This document shows positions 38,695 through 49,212 of a DNA stretch of 64,000 nucleotides, one piece after another. Position 1 is the first letter of the stretch. Each line of letters opens with the position of its first letter. Below the pieces are notes generated by a model. That model was not told the DNA's origin, did no database searches, and saw only the letters and a list, made by a program, of their open reading frames with translations. The position numbers and the translations under genes are program-made. The DNA lies in the NCBI RefSeq assembly GCF_025961225.1, contig NZ_JAOQNG010000001.1, positions 1,091,001-1,155,000 of the forward strand, read 5' to 3'. Source of the DNA: Azospirillum canadense. Lineage in GTDB: Bacteria; Pseudomonadota; Alphaproteobacteria; Azospirillales; Azospirillaceae.

Positions 38695-38828
38695 CCGTCA
38701 TGGACGATTCTGAACTGGAACGGCGCCGGCGTCTGCGCGGCCGCAATTACGCGGTGCTGGCGGCGCTGATCGCGCTCGTCGTGCTGTTCTACATCATCAC
38801 CGTCGTCCGCATGAGCGGCGCGCATTAG
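38691..38828 (+). CDS. Tiny membrane protein of the oxidase operon (CoxF-like)
   Basis: A 45-aa protein: a basic N-terminus ([12 protein letters not shown]), then one transmembrane helix ([20 protein letters not shown]) and a short tail RMSGAH. It overlaps ctaB by 4 nt and is 24 nt before ctaG. Small single-helix proteins at this exact place occur in many alphaproteobacterial oxidase operons and are sometimes labelled CoxF; a stabilising or assembly role is inferred. A Met at codon 4 is an alternative start. Confidence 0.8.
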   Translation: MTVMDDSELERRRRLRGRNYAVLAALIALVVLFYIITVVRMSGAH

Positions 38829-38852
38829 GCGAAAAGCAGGGGAGGGGCTGCC

Positions 38853-39455
38853 ATGAACGACAAGATCCGGCGGCGCAACCGTCTGTTCGGCATCGCCCTG
38901 TTCGGGCTGGTGGCGGGCATGGTCGGGCTGGCCTTCGCGTCGGCCCCGCTCTATTCGCTGTTCTGCCGGGTCACCGGCTTCGGCGGGACCACCCAGCGGG
39001 CGGAGGCCGCCTCCACGCGGATCGTCGACCGCACCATCACCATCCGCTTCAACTCGGACGTCAACGACGCGCTCCCCTGGAATTTCCGGCCGGAGCAGCG
39101 CGAGGTGAAGGTGAAGCTGGGCGAGACGGGGCTGGCCAACTACCGGGCGGAGAACCGCTCGGCCAAGCCCACGGTCGGCACGGCGGTCTACAACGTCACG
39201 CCGGACAAGGCCGGCATCTACTTCAATAAAATCCAGTGCTTCTGCTTCAACGAGCAGGTGCTGGAGCCGGGGCAGCAGGTGGACATGCCGGTCGCCTTCT
39301 TCGTCGATCCGGCGCTGGCCGACGACCCGAACATGGAGGACGTCAGCACCATCACGCTGTCCTACACCTTCTTCCGCGCGAACGACGAAAAGCAGGTTCT
39401 GGCGCAGCATACGGCAAAGCCGGAGGGCGCGAAGCCGCAAGGCACAACCAATTGA
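38853..39455 (+). CDS. ctaG: Cytochrome c oxidase copper chaperone CtaG/Cox11
   Basis: Delivers copper to the CuB site of subunit I. The 200-aa protein has one N-terminal membrane helix (residues 12-32) and a periplasmic beta domain. The copper-binding C-F-C motif is visible in KIQCFCFNEQ, with another Cys near the helix end (YSLFCRVTGFGG). GGGGAGG precedes the ATG. Position between the small membrane gene and ctaE is canonical. Confidence 0.96.
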   Translation: MNDKIRRRNRLFGIALFGLVAGMVGLAFASAPLYSLFCRVTGFGGTTQRAEAASTRIVDRTITIRFNSDVNDALPWNFRPEQREVKVKLGETGLANYRAENRSAKPTVGTAVYNVTPDKAGIYFNKIQCFCFNEQVLEPGQQVDMPVAFFVDPALADDPNMEDVSTITLSYTFFRANDEKQVLAQHTAKPEGAKPQGTTN

Positions 39456-39545
39456 GCAACGAAAACACATAAAAAGCGACGGGTGGCGGGCAACCGCGAA
39501 CCAAGAGACAAGATCGGCGAAACAAATCGGGGTTGGAAAGAGACG

Positions 39546-40415
39546 ATGGCCGACATCACGCACGCGCAAGTGCCGCATCCGCCTGCCTCCGCGCATGGCG
39601 CCGGGGCCGGCATTCCGCATCCCTACCATCTGGTGAAGCCAAGCCCCTGGCCGCTGCTGGGCGCCTTCGCGGGCGGCCTGTTCGCGCTGGGCATGGTCAT
39701 CTACATGCACGGGGGCACAAAGCTGGTGGCCATCCTGGGCTTCGCGTCCATCCTGGGCGTGATGTTCGGCTGGTGGCGCGACGTCATCAAGGAGGCCGTG
39801 CGCGAGAAGGCGCACACCCCGGTGGTGAAGATCGGCCTGCGCTACGGCATGTCGCTGTTCATCGCGTCAGAGGTGATGTTCTTCGCGGCCTTCTTCTGGG
39901 CCTTCTACGACGCCGCCCTGTTCCCGAAGGTCTTCGCCGAGAATCCGCAGGGCGTCTGGCCGCCGCCGAACATCGAGCCGCTGGAAACCTTCCACCTGCC
40001 GCTGATGATGACGCTGATCCTGCTGCTGTCGGGCGTCACCGTCACCTGGGCGCACCATTCCATCATTGAGGGCAAGAACGGCGAGGCCGCCAAGGCGCTG
40101 GGCCTGACAGTCCTGCTGGGCGTGATGTTCACCTTCTTCCAGGGCTGGGAATACGCCCACGCCGCCTTCGGCTTCAAGGGGGGCATCTACCCGTCCACCT
40201 TCTTCATGGCGACGGGCTTCCACGGCTTCCACGTCATCGTCGGCACGATCTTCCTGGCCGTCTGCTGGTTCCGCACGATGAAGGGCCACTTCACCCCGCA
40301 GAGCCACTTCGGCTTCGAGGCGGCGGCCTGGTACTGGCACTTCGTCGACGTGGTCTGGCTGTTCCTGTTCGTGTCGGTCTACTGGTGGGGCTCGCACGGC
40401 GGCGGCGCCCACTGA
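39546..40415 (+). CDS. ctaE: Cytochrome c oxidase subunit III
   Basis: The structural third core subunit, which supports proton uptake and stability. The 289-aa protein has seven predicted helices and typical phrases: FIASEVMFFAAFFWAFYDAA, TFHLPLMMTLILLLSG, GFHGFHVIVGTIFL and WYWHFVDVVWLFLF. ATG 39546 is preceded by GGAAAGAG; the upstream in-frame Met lacks a ribosome site and is hydrophilic. A palindrome follows the stop. Confidence 0.96.
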   Translation: MADITHAQVPHPPASAHGAGAGIPHPYHLVKPSPWPLLGAFAGGLFALGMVIYMHGGTKLVAILGFASILGVMFGWWRDVIKEAVREKAHTPVVKIGLRYGMSLFIASEVMFFAAFFWAFYDAALFPKVFAENPQGVWPPPNIEPLETFHLPLMMTLILLLSGVTVTWAHHSIIEGKNGEAAKALGLTVLLGVMFTFFQGWEYAHAAFGFKGGIYPSTFFMATGFHGFHVIVGTIFLAVCWFRTMKGHFTPQSHFGFEAAAWYWHFVDVVWLFLFVSVYWWGSHGGGAH

Positions 40416-40427
40416 TCCGCGCCTTTT

Positions 40428-40456
40428 CCCCTCTCCCTGCTCCGCAGGGCGAGGGG
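40428..40456. repeat. CCCTCTCCCTGC palindrome after ctaE
   Basis: CCCTCTCCCTGC faces GCAGGGCGAGGG across a 3-4-nt loop with one mismatch, just after the subunit III stop and before the DUF983 gene. A member of the dispersed palindrome family. It may reduce read-through from the oxidase genes. Confidence 0.6.
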
Positions 40457-40482
40457 GAGTCGTCCACGAAAGGATGGGTGTG

Positions 40483-40857
40483 GTGAGCACCTATTATCCG
40501 AACGTCTCGCCGATGACCGCGGGCATGCGTTGTGCCTGCCCGCGCTGCGGCCGGGGGAAGCTGTTCAAGGGCTTCCTGACCATCAACGAGCGCTGCTCCG
40601 TCTGCGGGCTGAACCTCGCCCGGCAGGACAGCGGGGATGGCCCGGCCGTGTTCCTGATCTTCATCCTGGGTTTCCTGGTCGTTCCCGTCGCGCTGTGGGT
40701 GTCGATGACCGTGGACTGGCCGCTCTGGCTTCACGCCATCGTCTGGAGCATCGTGATCCTCGGCCTGGCGTTGGGCATGCTGCGGCCGGCCAAGGCCTAT
40801 GTGGTGGCGCTGCAATACCGCCACCGGCGCGACGAGCTTGAGGACACCGACGCGTGA
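40483..40857 (+). CDS. DUF983-family zinc-ribbon membrane protein
   Basis: A 124-aa protein with two CxxC pairs forming a zinc ribbon (CACPRCGRGKLF and ERCSVCGLN) followed by two membrane helices (about residues 55-100). The family regularly sits in alphaproteobacterial oxidase clusters but has no proven activity. GTG 40483 is chosen because AAAGGA lies eight bases before it; ATG 40474 is in frame but sits on top of that site. It overlaps the SURF1 gene by 4 nt. Confidence 0.85.
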   Translation: MSTYYPNVSPMTAGMRCACPRCGRGKLFKGFLTINERCSVCGLNLARQDSGDGPAVFLIFILGFLVVPVALWVSMTVDWPLWLHAIVWSIVILGLALGMLRPAKAYVVALQYRHRRDELEDTDA

Positions 40858-41590
40858 CGATGACGGCGACCGCCGAACCCCGCCGCTTCCGCCCGTCGCT
40901 GTGGGCGACGCTGACCACCGTGCCTGCGGTGCTGGTCATGCTGGCGCTCGGCACGTGGCAGGTGCAGCGGCTGCACTGGAAGGACGACCTGATCCACCGG
41001 GTGGAGCAGCGCCTGCACGCCGCCCCGGTGCCTTTGCCCGCCACGTTCACGGACCCCGCCGACTTCGAATTCCGCCCCGTGACGCTGTCCGGCCGCTTTC
41101 TGAACGACAAGGAGATGCGGCTGATCGCCCGGCCCCACCAGGGGCAGGTCGGTTACGAGGTGCTGACCCCGCTGGAGCGCGCCGATAATGGTGGCGTGGT
41201 GCTGGTGAACCGCGGCTTCGTCCCCATGGACAAGCGCGACCCAGCCACCCGCCCGGACAGCCGCGTCGAGGGTCCGGTCACGCTGACCGGCATGGTCCGC
41301 CTGCCGCAGCCCGCCGGCTGGCTCCAGCCCGACAATAGGCCGGGCGCCGACGCCTGGATGCGCATTGACCCGCCGGCCATGGCGGCCTCCGTCGGGCTGA
41401 GCAACATCGCCCCACTGGTGGTGGAGGCGTTGCCGGACCCGTCCCGCGGCTCCGCCCCGCTCAACGGCATTCAGCCGCAGGTGGAGCTTCCGAACAATCA
41501 CCTGCAATACGCGATCACGTGGTATAGCCTCGCCGCGACGCTGATCGCCGTCTATGTCCTGTCGCAACGCCGCCGGATCGGGACCCGCTC

Positions 41591-41594
<4 letters not shown>
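40854..41594 (+). CDS. SURF1-family oxidase assembly protein
   Basis: Helps insert heme a into subunit I. The 246-aa protein has the SURF1 two-helix hairpin: N-terminal ALGTWQVQRLHWKDDLI with its membrane segment, and C-terminal LQYAITWYSLAATLIAVYVL. The periplasmic middle has VLVNRGFVPMDKR and LTLTGMVRLPQ-type strands. GTG 40854 overlaps the previous stop and has GAGG well placed; ATG 40860 is an alternative. It overlaps the M32 gene by 4 nt, extending the coupled operon. Confidence 0.93.
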
Positions 41595-43084
<1,490 letters not shown>

Positions 43085-43118
43085 GTGGGGGCATGAGGTC
43101 CCCGGCGGCGTCCCGGCG

Positions 43119-43799
43119 TCACAGCGCCGATTTGACCTTCGGGACCTTCAGCGTCGCCGAATAGCGGATCAAGATGTCCGCCATGTTCACCCGCGCCTTG
43201 TGCTCCAGCTTTTCCAGGGCCTTCTTCAGGTCGTACTCGCCCCGGATGGCCTCCAGGTAGATTTTGCGGGTGGCGGAGTCCAGGTTCACCTCCTTGGAGC
43301 CGCCCTTCGCGATGTAGTCGTCGAGCAGCGCGCGCAGATCGGTGACCTTCTTGACCTTCTGGATCGCCTCCAGGAAGTCCAGGTTCTCCGTATTGAACTC
43401 GCCTTCGCAGAATTTCCGGACGGATTTCAGTTTGCCGGCCTTGACCAGCTGGTCCAGGGTCGCGACGGTCTCCTTGGTTTCCACCACGATCCGGTTGGAA
43501 ATCGCCTCGATCCCGTCGGCCATGGCCTTCAGGGCCTTGAGGTAGTCCGCATCGTCCTTCTTGTCGCAAGCATCGGCCTCGGCCTTCAGTGCCTTCATGT
43601 AGGCGGTCGCCTGGGCGACGAACAAATGAACGGCGACGTTCTTGGTCTTGTAGCCGCCCGCCTTTTCGAACAGCGAAAGCGATTTCGACAGGCCGGTCGC
43701 CTTGACCGAGACGCCGAAAATCTTCGTCTTCGGTTTGTGTTTGCCCGTGGCCTTCTCGAATTTCTTCTTTTCCGTCTGCCAGTCGGCAAGGGCGCCCAT
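43119..43799 (-). CDS. Lysine-rich protein with an RGS-domain-like segment
   Basis: A 226-aa soluble protein without signal peptide. Residues 112-216 resemble eukaryotic regulator-of-G-protein-signalling domains: FNTENLDFLEAIQKVKK (135-151) matches the YSEENIDFW...EEYKK helix of RGS4, and LLDDYIAKGGSKEVNLDSAT (158-177) matches its EFI...TKEVNLDS segment. The residues equivalent to RGS4 E87, N88 and N128, which contact G-alpha, are present as E138, N139 and N172; the last RGS helix is less clear. Residues 1-110 are helical and Lys-rich, with no match I know. GC is clearly lower than in neighbours. Bacterial G-alpha is unknown, so its partner is open. Confidence 0.72.
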   Translation of the reverse strand: MGALADWQTEKKKFEKATGKHKPKTKIFGVSVKATGLSKSLSLFEKAGGYKTKNVAVHLFVAQATAYMKALKAEADACDKKDDADYLKALKAMADGIEAISNRIVVETKETVATLDQLVKAGKLKSVRKFCEGEFNTENLDFLEAIQKVKKVTDLRALLDDYIAKGGSKEVNLDSATRKIYLEAIRGEYDLKKALEKLEHKARVNMADILIRYSATLKVPKVKSAL

Positions 43800-44225
43800 G
43801 ATCCACCTTCGTCGTCGCTCTGTTTTCCGCTGATTAGCATGACGCCGAACGTTGCCAAAGATCCGGATGGTTCAATTTGAAGTGGGTGCAGCGAGCCGCG
43901 GCGGTGCCGGCAGCCCCCGGGCCGAGAGGATGATTGCCGGTGGGCCGCGCGAAAAATTATTCAGCGCAAAAGGCTAATGCCTAATCCAACTTTGCTCCCG
44001 GCAAGCTTTGTACGTGTCCGATCCATCATCCTGCAAAATACCGTTCAAAACAGCGCAAACTCTCGCATCGCGCTTATTGCTGAAAAAGCTGGATAAATTC
44101 TATGGACCGCATTTGGTCACAACCCCGAACAAATGCGGCAAAAGCTCGGCGCAATTGGCAATGTTTCGTTAACTATAAACGACCAGCCTCGGGACCAACG
44201 CGAACGGCAACCGAGGTTCTGAACA
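43800..44225. other. AT-richer intergenic region between the RGS-like and GH5 genes
   Basis: 426 nt, divergent on both sides, with GC well below the window average, especially 43960-44180. It must hold both promoters. No reading frame with a ribosome site, tRNA or strong hairpin is seen. The drop in GC, shared with the RGS-like gene, is compatible with transferred DNA. Confidence 0.6.
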
Positions 44226-45605
44226 ATGACCATCGCCAACGGCTTCCTGCACACGGACGGCAACCAGATCGTCGACTCGTCGGGCCAGAACATCAAGCTG
44301 ACCGGCGTGAACTGGTTCGGTGGCGAGGGCTTCGTCTTCAACCCCAACGGCATGGACATGCGCGGTTACTGGGGGATGATGGACCAGATGAAGTCCCTCG
44401 GCTTCAACACCATCCGCCTTCCGTGGAGCGATGCGGGCCTTGACGCGGACCGTGCGACGGGCATCGACACCTCCAAGAACCCCGACCTCGAGAACAAGAC
44501 CCCGCTCGAGGTGATGGACAAGGTGATCGACTATGCCGGCCGCATCGGGCTGAAGGTCATCCTGGACCACCATCGCTCCAGCGACGGTGCGTCCGCCAAC
44601 GAGAACGGCCTGTGGTACGACGACAAGTACCCCGAGTCGAAGATGATCGAAAACTGGAAGATGCTCGCCGAGCGCTACAAGGGCAACGACACCGTCATCG
44701 GTGCCGACCTGCACAACGAGCCGCACGGCGACGCGACCTGGGGCGGCGGCGACCACGCCACCGACTGGGCCTGGGCCGCGGAGCGCATCGGCAACGCCAT
44801 CCAGTCCGTGAACAAGGACTGGCTGCTGATGGTCGAGGGCGTGGAGGTCCAGGACAACAAGTGGGATTGGTGGGGCGGCAACCTCGCCGGCGCCAAGGAC
44901 CGCCCGATCGAGTTCGACACGCCGAACAAGCTGGTCTACTCGGTCCATTCCTACGGCCCGTCGGTCAACGAGATGTCCTGGTTCAAGGACTCGAACTTCC
45001 CGAACAACATGCCGCAGCAGTACACCGACAACTGGGGCTGGGCGCTGAAGGACAACAAGGCGCCGGTACTGGTGGGCGAGTTCGGCGGCAAGCTGGACAC
45101 GGACCAGGACAAGGCCTACATGGCCAAGCTCGTCCAGTACATGAACGGCGACTTCGACGGCAACGGCACCAACGACCTGGGTGCGGGCAAGCAGGGCGCC
45201 AGCTGGACCTACTGGTCGTGGAACCCGAACTCGGGCGATACGGGCGGCATCCTGAAGGACGACTGGCAGTCCGTCGACCAGACCAAGATGAACGCCATCA
45301 AGGCCGGCCTGTACGCCGGCGGCGCCAGCGCCGGCAAGGCCGCCTGGGCTCCGGCTTCCGCCCAGTCCCTGTCGGAAGGCGTCCATCAGGTCGACGGCCA
45401 GCAGGATGCAGGCCATGACAACGTCAACGTCTGGACCCACGCCGCCATCCAGGCGCAGCCGGCCGCTGCCGCGGCCGTTGTCGCCCCAACGGCCGACGTG
45501 GCTGCCGCGCTGCACGATCTGACGGTCACCGGCCTGGGGCATGTGGACGCCGCGCACGACCCGTCGCAGATCCACTACACCGCGCTGGACCACTCCGCCG
45601 GCTGA
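44226..45605 (+). CDS. GH5-family glycanase (endoglucanase-like) with His/Asp-rich tail
   Basis: A 459-aa enzyme. Residues 5-365 form a glycoside hydrolase family 5 barrel: NIKLTGVNWFG, FNTIRLPWS, VILDHHR, the acid/base E165 in GADLHNEPHG, HSYGPSV, and nucleophile E285 in VLVGEFGGK, plus WTYWSWNPNSGDTGG. Cellulose or a related beta-glucan is the likely substrate. No signal peptide exists. The tail from about 397 (NVNVWTHAAI...HDLTVTG...ALDHSAG) resembles the end of the CAP/CBM protein at 29487 and may be an export signal. GAGGT lies before ATG. Confidence 0.92.
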   Translation: MTIANGFLHTDGNQIVDSSGQNIKLTGVNWFGGEGFVFNPNGMDMRGYWGMMDQMKSLGFNTIRLPWSDAGLDADRATGIDTSKNPDLENKTPLEVMDKVIDYAGRIGLKVILDHHRSSDGASANENGLWYDDKYPESKMIENWKMLAERYKGNDTVIGADLHNEPHGDATWGGGDHATDWAWAAERIGNAIQSVNKDWLLMVEGVEVQDNKWDWWGGNLAGAKDRPIEFDTPNKLVYSVHSYGPSVNEMSWFKDSNFPNNMPQQYTDNWGWALKDNKAPVLVGEFGGKLDTDQDKAYMAKLVQYMNGDFDGNGTNDLGAGKQGASWTYWSWNPNSGDTGGILKDDWQSVDQTKMNAIKAGLYAGGASAGKAAWAPASAQSLSEGVHQVDGQQDAGHDNVNVWTHAAIQAQPAAAAAVVAPTADVAAALHDLTVTGLGHVDAAHDPSQIHYTALDHSAG

Positions 45606-45634
45606 ACGGCGGCCTGATCGGGCGAACCTCGGGA

Positions 45635-45664
45635 GGGGCCGGCGTTCCATCGCCGGCCCCTTTC
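45635..45664 (+). terminator. Terminator of the GH5 gene
   Basis: Perfect 10-bp stem GGGGCCGGCG (45635-45644) with 45651-45660, loop TTCCAT, then TTTC. It isolates the glycanase from thrC. Confidence 0.75.
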
Positions 45665-45800
45665 GCCCGTTCAAAAGGGTCCGTTGCGGGGATCCGTTGC
45701 TGCATCCTTGCGCGGATGGGGGGCAGCGGCTAACTATGCCGCTTCCATGATTGTTGTCGGCCTTGCGTGGGCGTCGGCTTTAAGCGTCGGAGTGTGTGCG

Positions 45801-47210
45801 GTGCAGTACGTCAGCACGCGGGGCCAGGCCCCGGTCCTCGGTTTCGAAGATGTCCTCCTGGCCGGTCTGGCGCGCGACGGCGGCCTGTATGTGCCGCAGA
45901 GTTGGCCGCAGTTCACCCACGACGACATCCGTGCCATGCGCGGCCTGCCGTACAGCGAGATCGCCATCCGCGTGATGCTGCCCTTCCTGGGCGGCGCCAT
46001 CGCGGAGGACGAGTTCCGCGCCATCGTCAAGGACGCCTACGCCACCTTCGACCACGCCGCCGTGACCCCGCTCGTCCAGCTGGACCAGAGCAACTGGGTG
46101 CTGGAGCTGTTCCATGGCCCCACGCTGGCCTTCAAGGACGTGGCGCTTCAGCTGCTCGGCCGCCTGTTCGACCATGTGCTGGCCAAGCGTGGGGAGCGGG
46201 TGACCATCGTCGGCGCGACCTCCGGCGACACCGGCTCGGCCGCCATCGAGGCCTGCCGCGACCGCCAGAACGTCGACATCTTCATCATGCACCCAAAGGG
46301 CCGTACGTCGGAGGTCCAACGCCGGCAGATGACCAGCGTGCTGTCCGACAACGTGCACAACATCGCCCTGCACGGCACCTTCGACGACTGCCAGGATCTG
46401 GTGAAGGCGATGTTCAACGACGTGTCCTTCCGCGACCGGATGGGCCTGTCGGCGGTGAACTCCATCAACTGGGCGCGCATCATGGCCCAGATCGTCTATT
46501 ACTTCACGGCCGCGGTGGCGCTGGGCGCGCCGGACCGCAAGGTGGCCTTCACCGTGCCGACCGGCAACTTCGGCAACGTCTACGCCGCCTACGGCGCGCG
46601 GGCGATGGGGCTGCCGATCGAGAAGCTGGTCGTAGGCTCCAACTCCAACGACATCCTGGCGCGCTTTTTTGCCAGCGGGACCATGTCCGCGGCTCCGGTC
46701 GTGCCTACTTTGAGTCCCAGTATGGACATCCAGATTTCCTCCAACTTCGAGCGGCTTCTGTTCGACCTGTTGGGACGCGACGGCGCGGCCGTGACCGCGT
46801 CCATGAACCGTTTCCGGGCAGAGGGCAAGTTCGAGGTGACCGAGGCCCAGTTGGCCGAGGCTCTGGCCATCTTCTCCGGCCACCGCGTGGACGAGGCCGG
46901 CACCATGGGGACCATCGAGGCGGTCTGGACGGGCTGCGGCTACCTGCTCGACCCGCACACCGCGGTGGGCGTGGCCTCGGCGAAGGCCGCCGGGCTGCCG
47001 GCCGACGTCGCCACGGTTATCCTGGCGACCGCGCATCCCGCCAAGTTCCCCGACGCCGTGGAAAAGGCGACCGGCCACCGGCCGGACCTGCCGCCGCGCC
47101 TGTCCGACCTGTATGTGCGCGAGGAGCGCCTGTCGGAGCTGCCCAACGAACTGGGCGCCGTGCAGGCCTTCGTCGCCGAGCGCGCCCGCGCCGCCAAGGA
47201 GGCCGCATGA
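45801..47210 (+). CDS. thrC: Threonine synthase
   Basis: Converts O-phosphohomoserine to threonine with PLP. The 469-aa enzyme is the long Gram-negative form: STRGQAPVLGFEDVLLAGLA at the start, FHGPTLAFKDVALQ with PLP lysine K112, and VGATSGDTGSAAIEA for phosphate binding. GTG 45801 was chosen because GGAG is nine bases upstream and the conserved N-terminus starts there; the frame is open for 39 more codons without support. Its stop overlaps the M16 peptidase start by 4 nt. Its partner thrB is at 53.6-54.6 kb. Confidence 0.95.
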   Translation: MQYVSTRGQAPVLGFEDVLLAGLARDGGLYVPQSWPQFTHDDIRAMRGLPYSEIAIRVMLPFLGGAIAEDEFRAIVKDAYATFDHAAVTPLVQLDQSNWVLELFHGPTLAFKDVALQLLGRLFDHVLAKRGERVTIVGATSGDTGSAAIEACRDRQNVDIFIMHPKGRTSEVQRRQMTSVLSDNVHNIALHGTFDDCQDLVKAMFNDVSFRDRMGLSAVNSINWARIMAQIVYYFTAAVALGAPDRKVAFTVPTGNFGNVYAAYGARAMGLPIEKLVVGSNSNDILARFFASGTMSAAPVVPTLSPSMDIQISSNFERLLFDLLGRDGAAVTASMNRFRAEGKFEVTEAQLAEALAIFSGHRVDEAGTMGTIEAVWTGCGYLLDPHTAVGVASAKAAGLPADVATVILATAHPAKFPDAVEKATGHRPDLPPRLSDLYVREERLSELPNELGAVQAFVAERARAAKEAA

Positions 47211-48463
47211 GCATCCGCGTGACCACGCTGCCGAACGGGCTGCGCGTCGCGACCGACACCATGCCCGATGTGCAGTCCGTGTCGCTCGGCTGCTGGGTCG
47301 GCGTGGGGACGCGCAACGAGCAGGCCGACGTCAACGGCGTGGCGCACCTCGTGGAGCACATGCTGTTCAAGGGGACGGCGCGCCGCTCGGCCTTCCGCAT
47401 CTCCGAAGAGATCGAGAATGTCGGCGGGCAACTGAACGCCTACACCACGCGTGAGCAGACGGCCTATTACGCGAAGGTGCTGCACGAGGACGCGCCGCTG
47501 GCGCTGGACCTGATCGCCGACATGCTCCAGCACTCCACCCTGGACGAGGAGGAGCTGGCGCGCGAGCGGACAGTGGTCCTGCAGGAGATCGGGCAGGCGG
47601 CCGACACGCCCGACGACATCATCTTCGACCATTTCCAGGCGACCGCTTATCCTGGGCAGGCGCTGGGCCGGTCGGTGCTGGGCTCGTCGGAGATCGTCGG
47701 GGCGCTGTCGCGGTCCGCGCTGGTGGACTACATCGGCGGCCACTACAGCGCGCCGGGCATCGTGCTGTCCGCCGCCGGACGTCTTGACCACGACCGGCTG
47801 GTGGACATGGCGCTGAAGGCGTTCGGGCAGCTGTCCGACCGGCCGGTGCCGGAGTCGGAGGACTCGCGCTACGCCGGCGGCGATTACCGCGAGGCGCGCG
47901 ATTTGGAGCAGATGCACCTCGTGCTCGGCTTCGACGGCGTCGGCGTCCACGACCCGGACTATTACGCGCACTCCGTCTTCTCGACCCTGCTCGGCGGCGG
48001 CATGTCGTCGCGCCTGTTCCAGGAGGTGCGGGAGAAGCGCGGGCTCGTCTATTCCATCTACACCTTCGCGGGGGCCTATCGCGACGGCGGCCTGTTCGGC
48101 GTCTACGCCGGCACCGGCGAGGACGAAGTGGCGGAGTTGGTCCCCGTCGTCTGCGACGAGCTGATGAAGGTTGCCGAGGACGTCACCGATGAAGAGGTCG
48201 CCCGCGCGGCGGCGCAGCTGCGGGCCGGCACGCTGATGGCCATGGAAAGCACCATGTCGCGCTGCGAGCAGCTCGGCCAGCAGCTGCTCGTCTACGGACG
48301 GCCGGTGCCGGTTGAGGAGATCGTGCAGAAGATCGGGGCGGTGGACCGCGACGCCGTGGTCCGCGTGGCGCAGCGTCTGCGCCAGAGCCGCCCCACCGTG
48401 GCCGCGCTCGGCCCCATCAGCCGGCTGGAGGAGTATGACCGGATCGTCGCCCGCCTGCAGTAA
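47207..48463 (+). CDS. M16-family zinc peptidase (processing-peptidase-like)
   Basis: A 418-aa insulinase-family protease close to the mitochondrial processing peptidase beta subunit. The inverted zinc motif H47-L-V-E50-H51 with MLFKGT is intact, followed by QLNAYTTREQTAYYAKV and the downstream Glu in RERTVVLQEI. The second half has the Gly-rich GGGMSSRLFQEVREKRGL loop. No signal peptide is seen. It is translationally coupled to thrC, an order common in alphaproteobacteria; substrate unknown. Confidence 0.94.
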   Translation: MSIRVTTLPNGLRVATDTMPDVQSVSLGCWVGVGTRNEQADVNGVAHLVEHMLFKGTARRSAFRISEEIENVGGQLNAYTTREQTAYYAKVLHEDAPLALDLIADMLQHSTLDEEELARERTVVLQEIGQAADTPDDIIFDHFQATAYPGQALGRSVLGSSEIVGALSRSALVDYIGGHYSAPGIVLSAAGRLDHDRLVDMALKAFGQLSDRPVPESEDSRYAGGDYREARDLEQMHLVLGFDGVGVHDPDYYAHSVFSTLLGGGMSSRLFQEVREKRGLVYSIYTFAGAYRDGGLFGVYAGTGEDEVAELVPVVCDELMKVAEDVTDEEVARAAAQLRAGTLMAMESTMSRCEQLGQQLLVYGRPVPVEEIVQKIGAVDRDAVVRVAQRLRQSRPTVAALGPISRLEEYDRIVARLQ

Positions 48464-48493
48464 CGCAGCCGTCCTCGACAGCGGAGCCGGGGC

Positions 48494-49084
48494 ATGATCC
48501 GCCTCCTGGGCAGCGGTCTCATCAGCCCGCCGGCCGTGCGGCTTGACGGTCCGAAATGCTACATCCGCCCGCCCTTGCCCCGCGACTGGCGGGAATGGGC
48601 GGATTTGCGGGCGGAATCCCGCGACTTCCTGACTCCCTGGGAACCGACCTGGCCGACCGACGCGCTGACCCGCGCTGCCTTCGGCCGGCGCCTGCGGCGG
48701 CAGGCCCAGGAATGGCGCGACGACCAGGGCTACAGCTTCCTCGTCTACGACCGGCAGACCGACGCGCTGGTCGGCGGCCTCGGCCTGACCAACGTGCGGC
48801 GTGGCGTGGCGCAGATGGCGACCCTCGGCTATTGGGTTGGCTTGCCCTACGCCCGCAACGGCTACATCTCCGGCGCGACGCGGCTGGTCCTGGATTTCGC
48901 CTTCGGGCAATTGGGCCTGCATCGGGTCGAAGCCGCCTGCCTGCCCACCAACGCGGCCAGCCGTGGTTTGCTGGAAAAGGTCGGCTTCACGCACGAAGGC
49001 TACGCGCGCGGCTATCTGCGCATCGACGGCGCGTGGCGCGACCACGTTCTCTACGCGATCCTGCGGGAGGAGTGGCGCGGGTAG
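48494..49084 (+). CDS. GNAT acetyltransferase, RimJ/RimL-like
   Basis: A 196-aa acetyltransferase. The acetyl-CoA fold is shown by IRPPLPRDWREWADLR at the start, ATLGYWVGLPYARNGYISGA for the pyrophosphate loop, and LHRVEAACLPTNAASRGLLE followed by KVGFTHEGYARGYLRIDG. RimJ-like enzymes acetylate the N-termini of ribosomal proteins or other small targets; the actual target is unknown. It is 30 nt after the M16 gene and probably the last gene of the thrC operon. Confidence 0.9.
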   Translation: MIRLLGSGLISPPAVRLDGPKCYIRPPLPRDWREWADLRAESRDFLTPWEPTWPTDALTRAAFGRRLRRQAQEWRDDQGYSFLVYDRQTDALVGGLGLTNVRRGVAQMATLGYWVGLPYARNGYISGATRLVLDFAFGQLGLHRVEAACLPTNAASRGLLEKVGFTHEGYARGYLRIDGAWRDHVLYAILREEWRG

Positions 49085-49212
49085 GGCGTCGGGCCGCGCC
49101 GAAAGAGGTGCGTCGCGCCCATTTCGCAGACCGCCGGTATGATCCGCTTAACTGACGATTAACCCACTTCCCGCAACCTTGCGCAATCACATGCGCTTTG
49201 AGCGAGGCGAAG

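Noticed and set aside
45767-47206. Plus-strand frame that would extend the M16 peptidase upstream
   Set aside because: It overlaps thrC in another frame, is Arg/Gly/Pro-rich without domains, and the M16 start at 47207 overlaps the thrC stop in the usual ATGA fashion.
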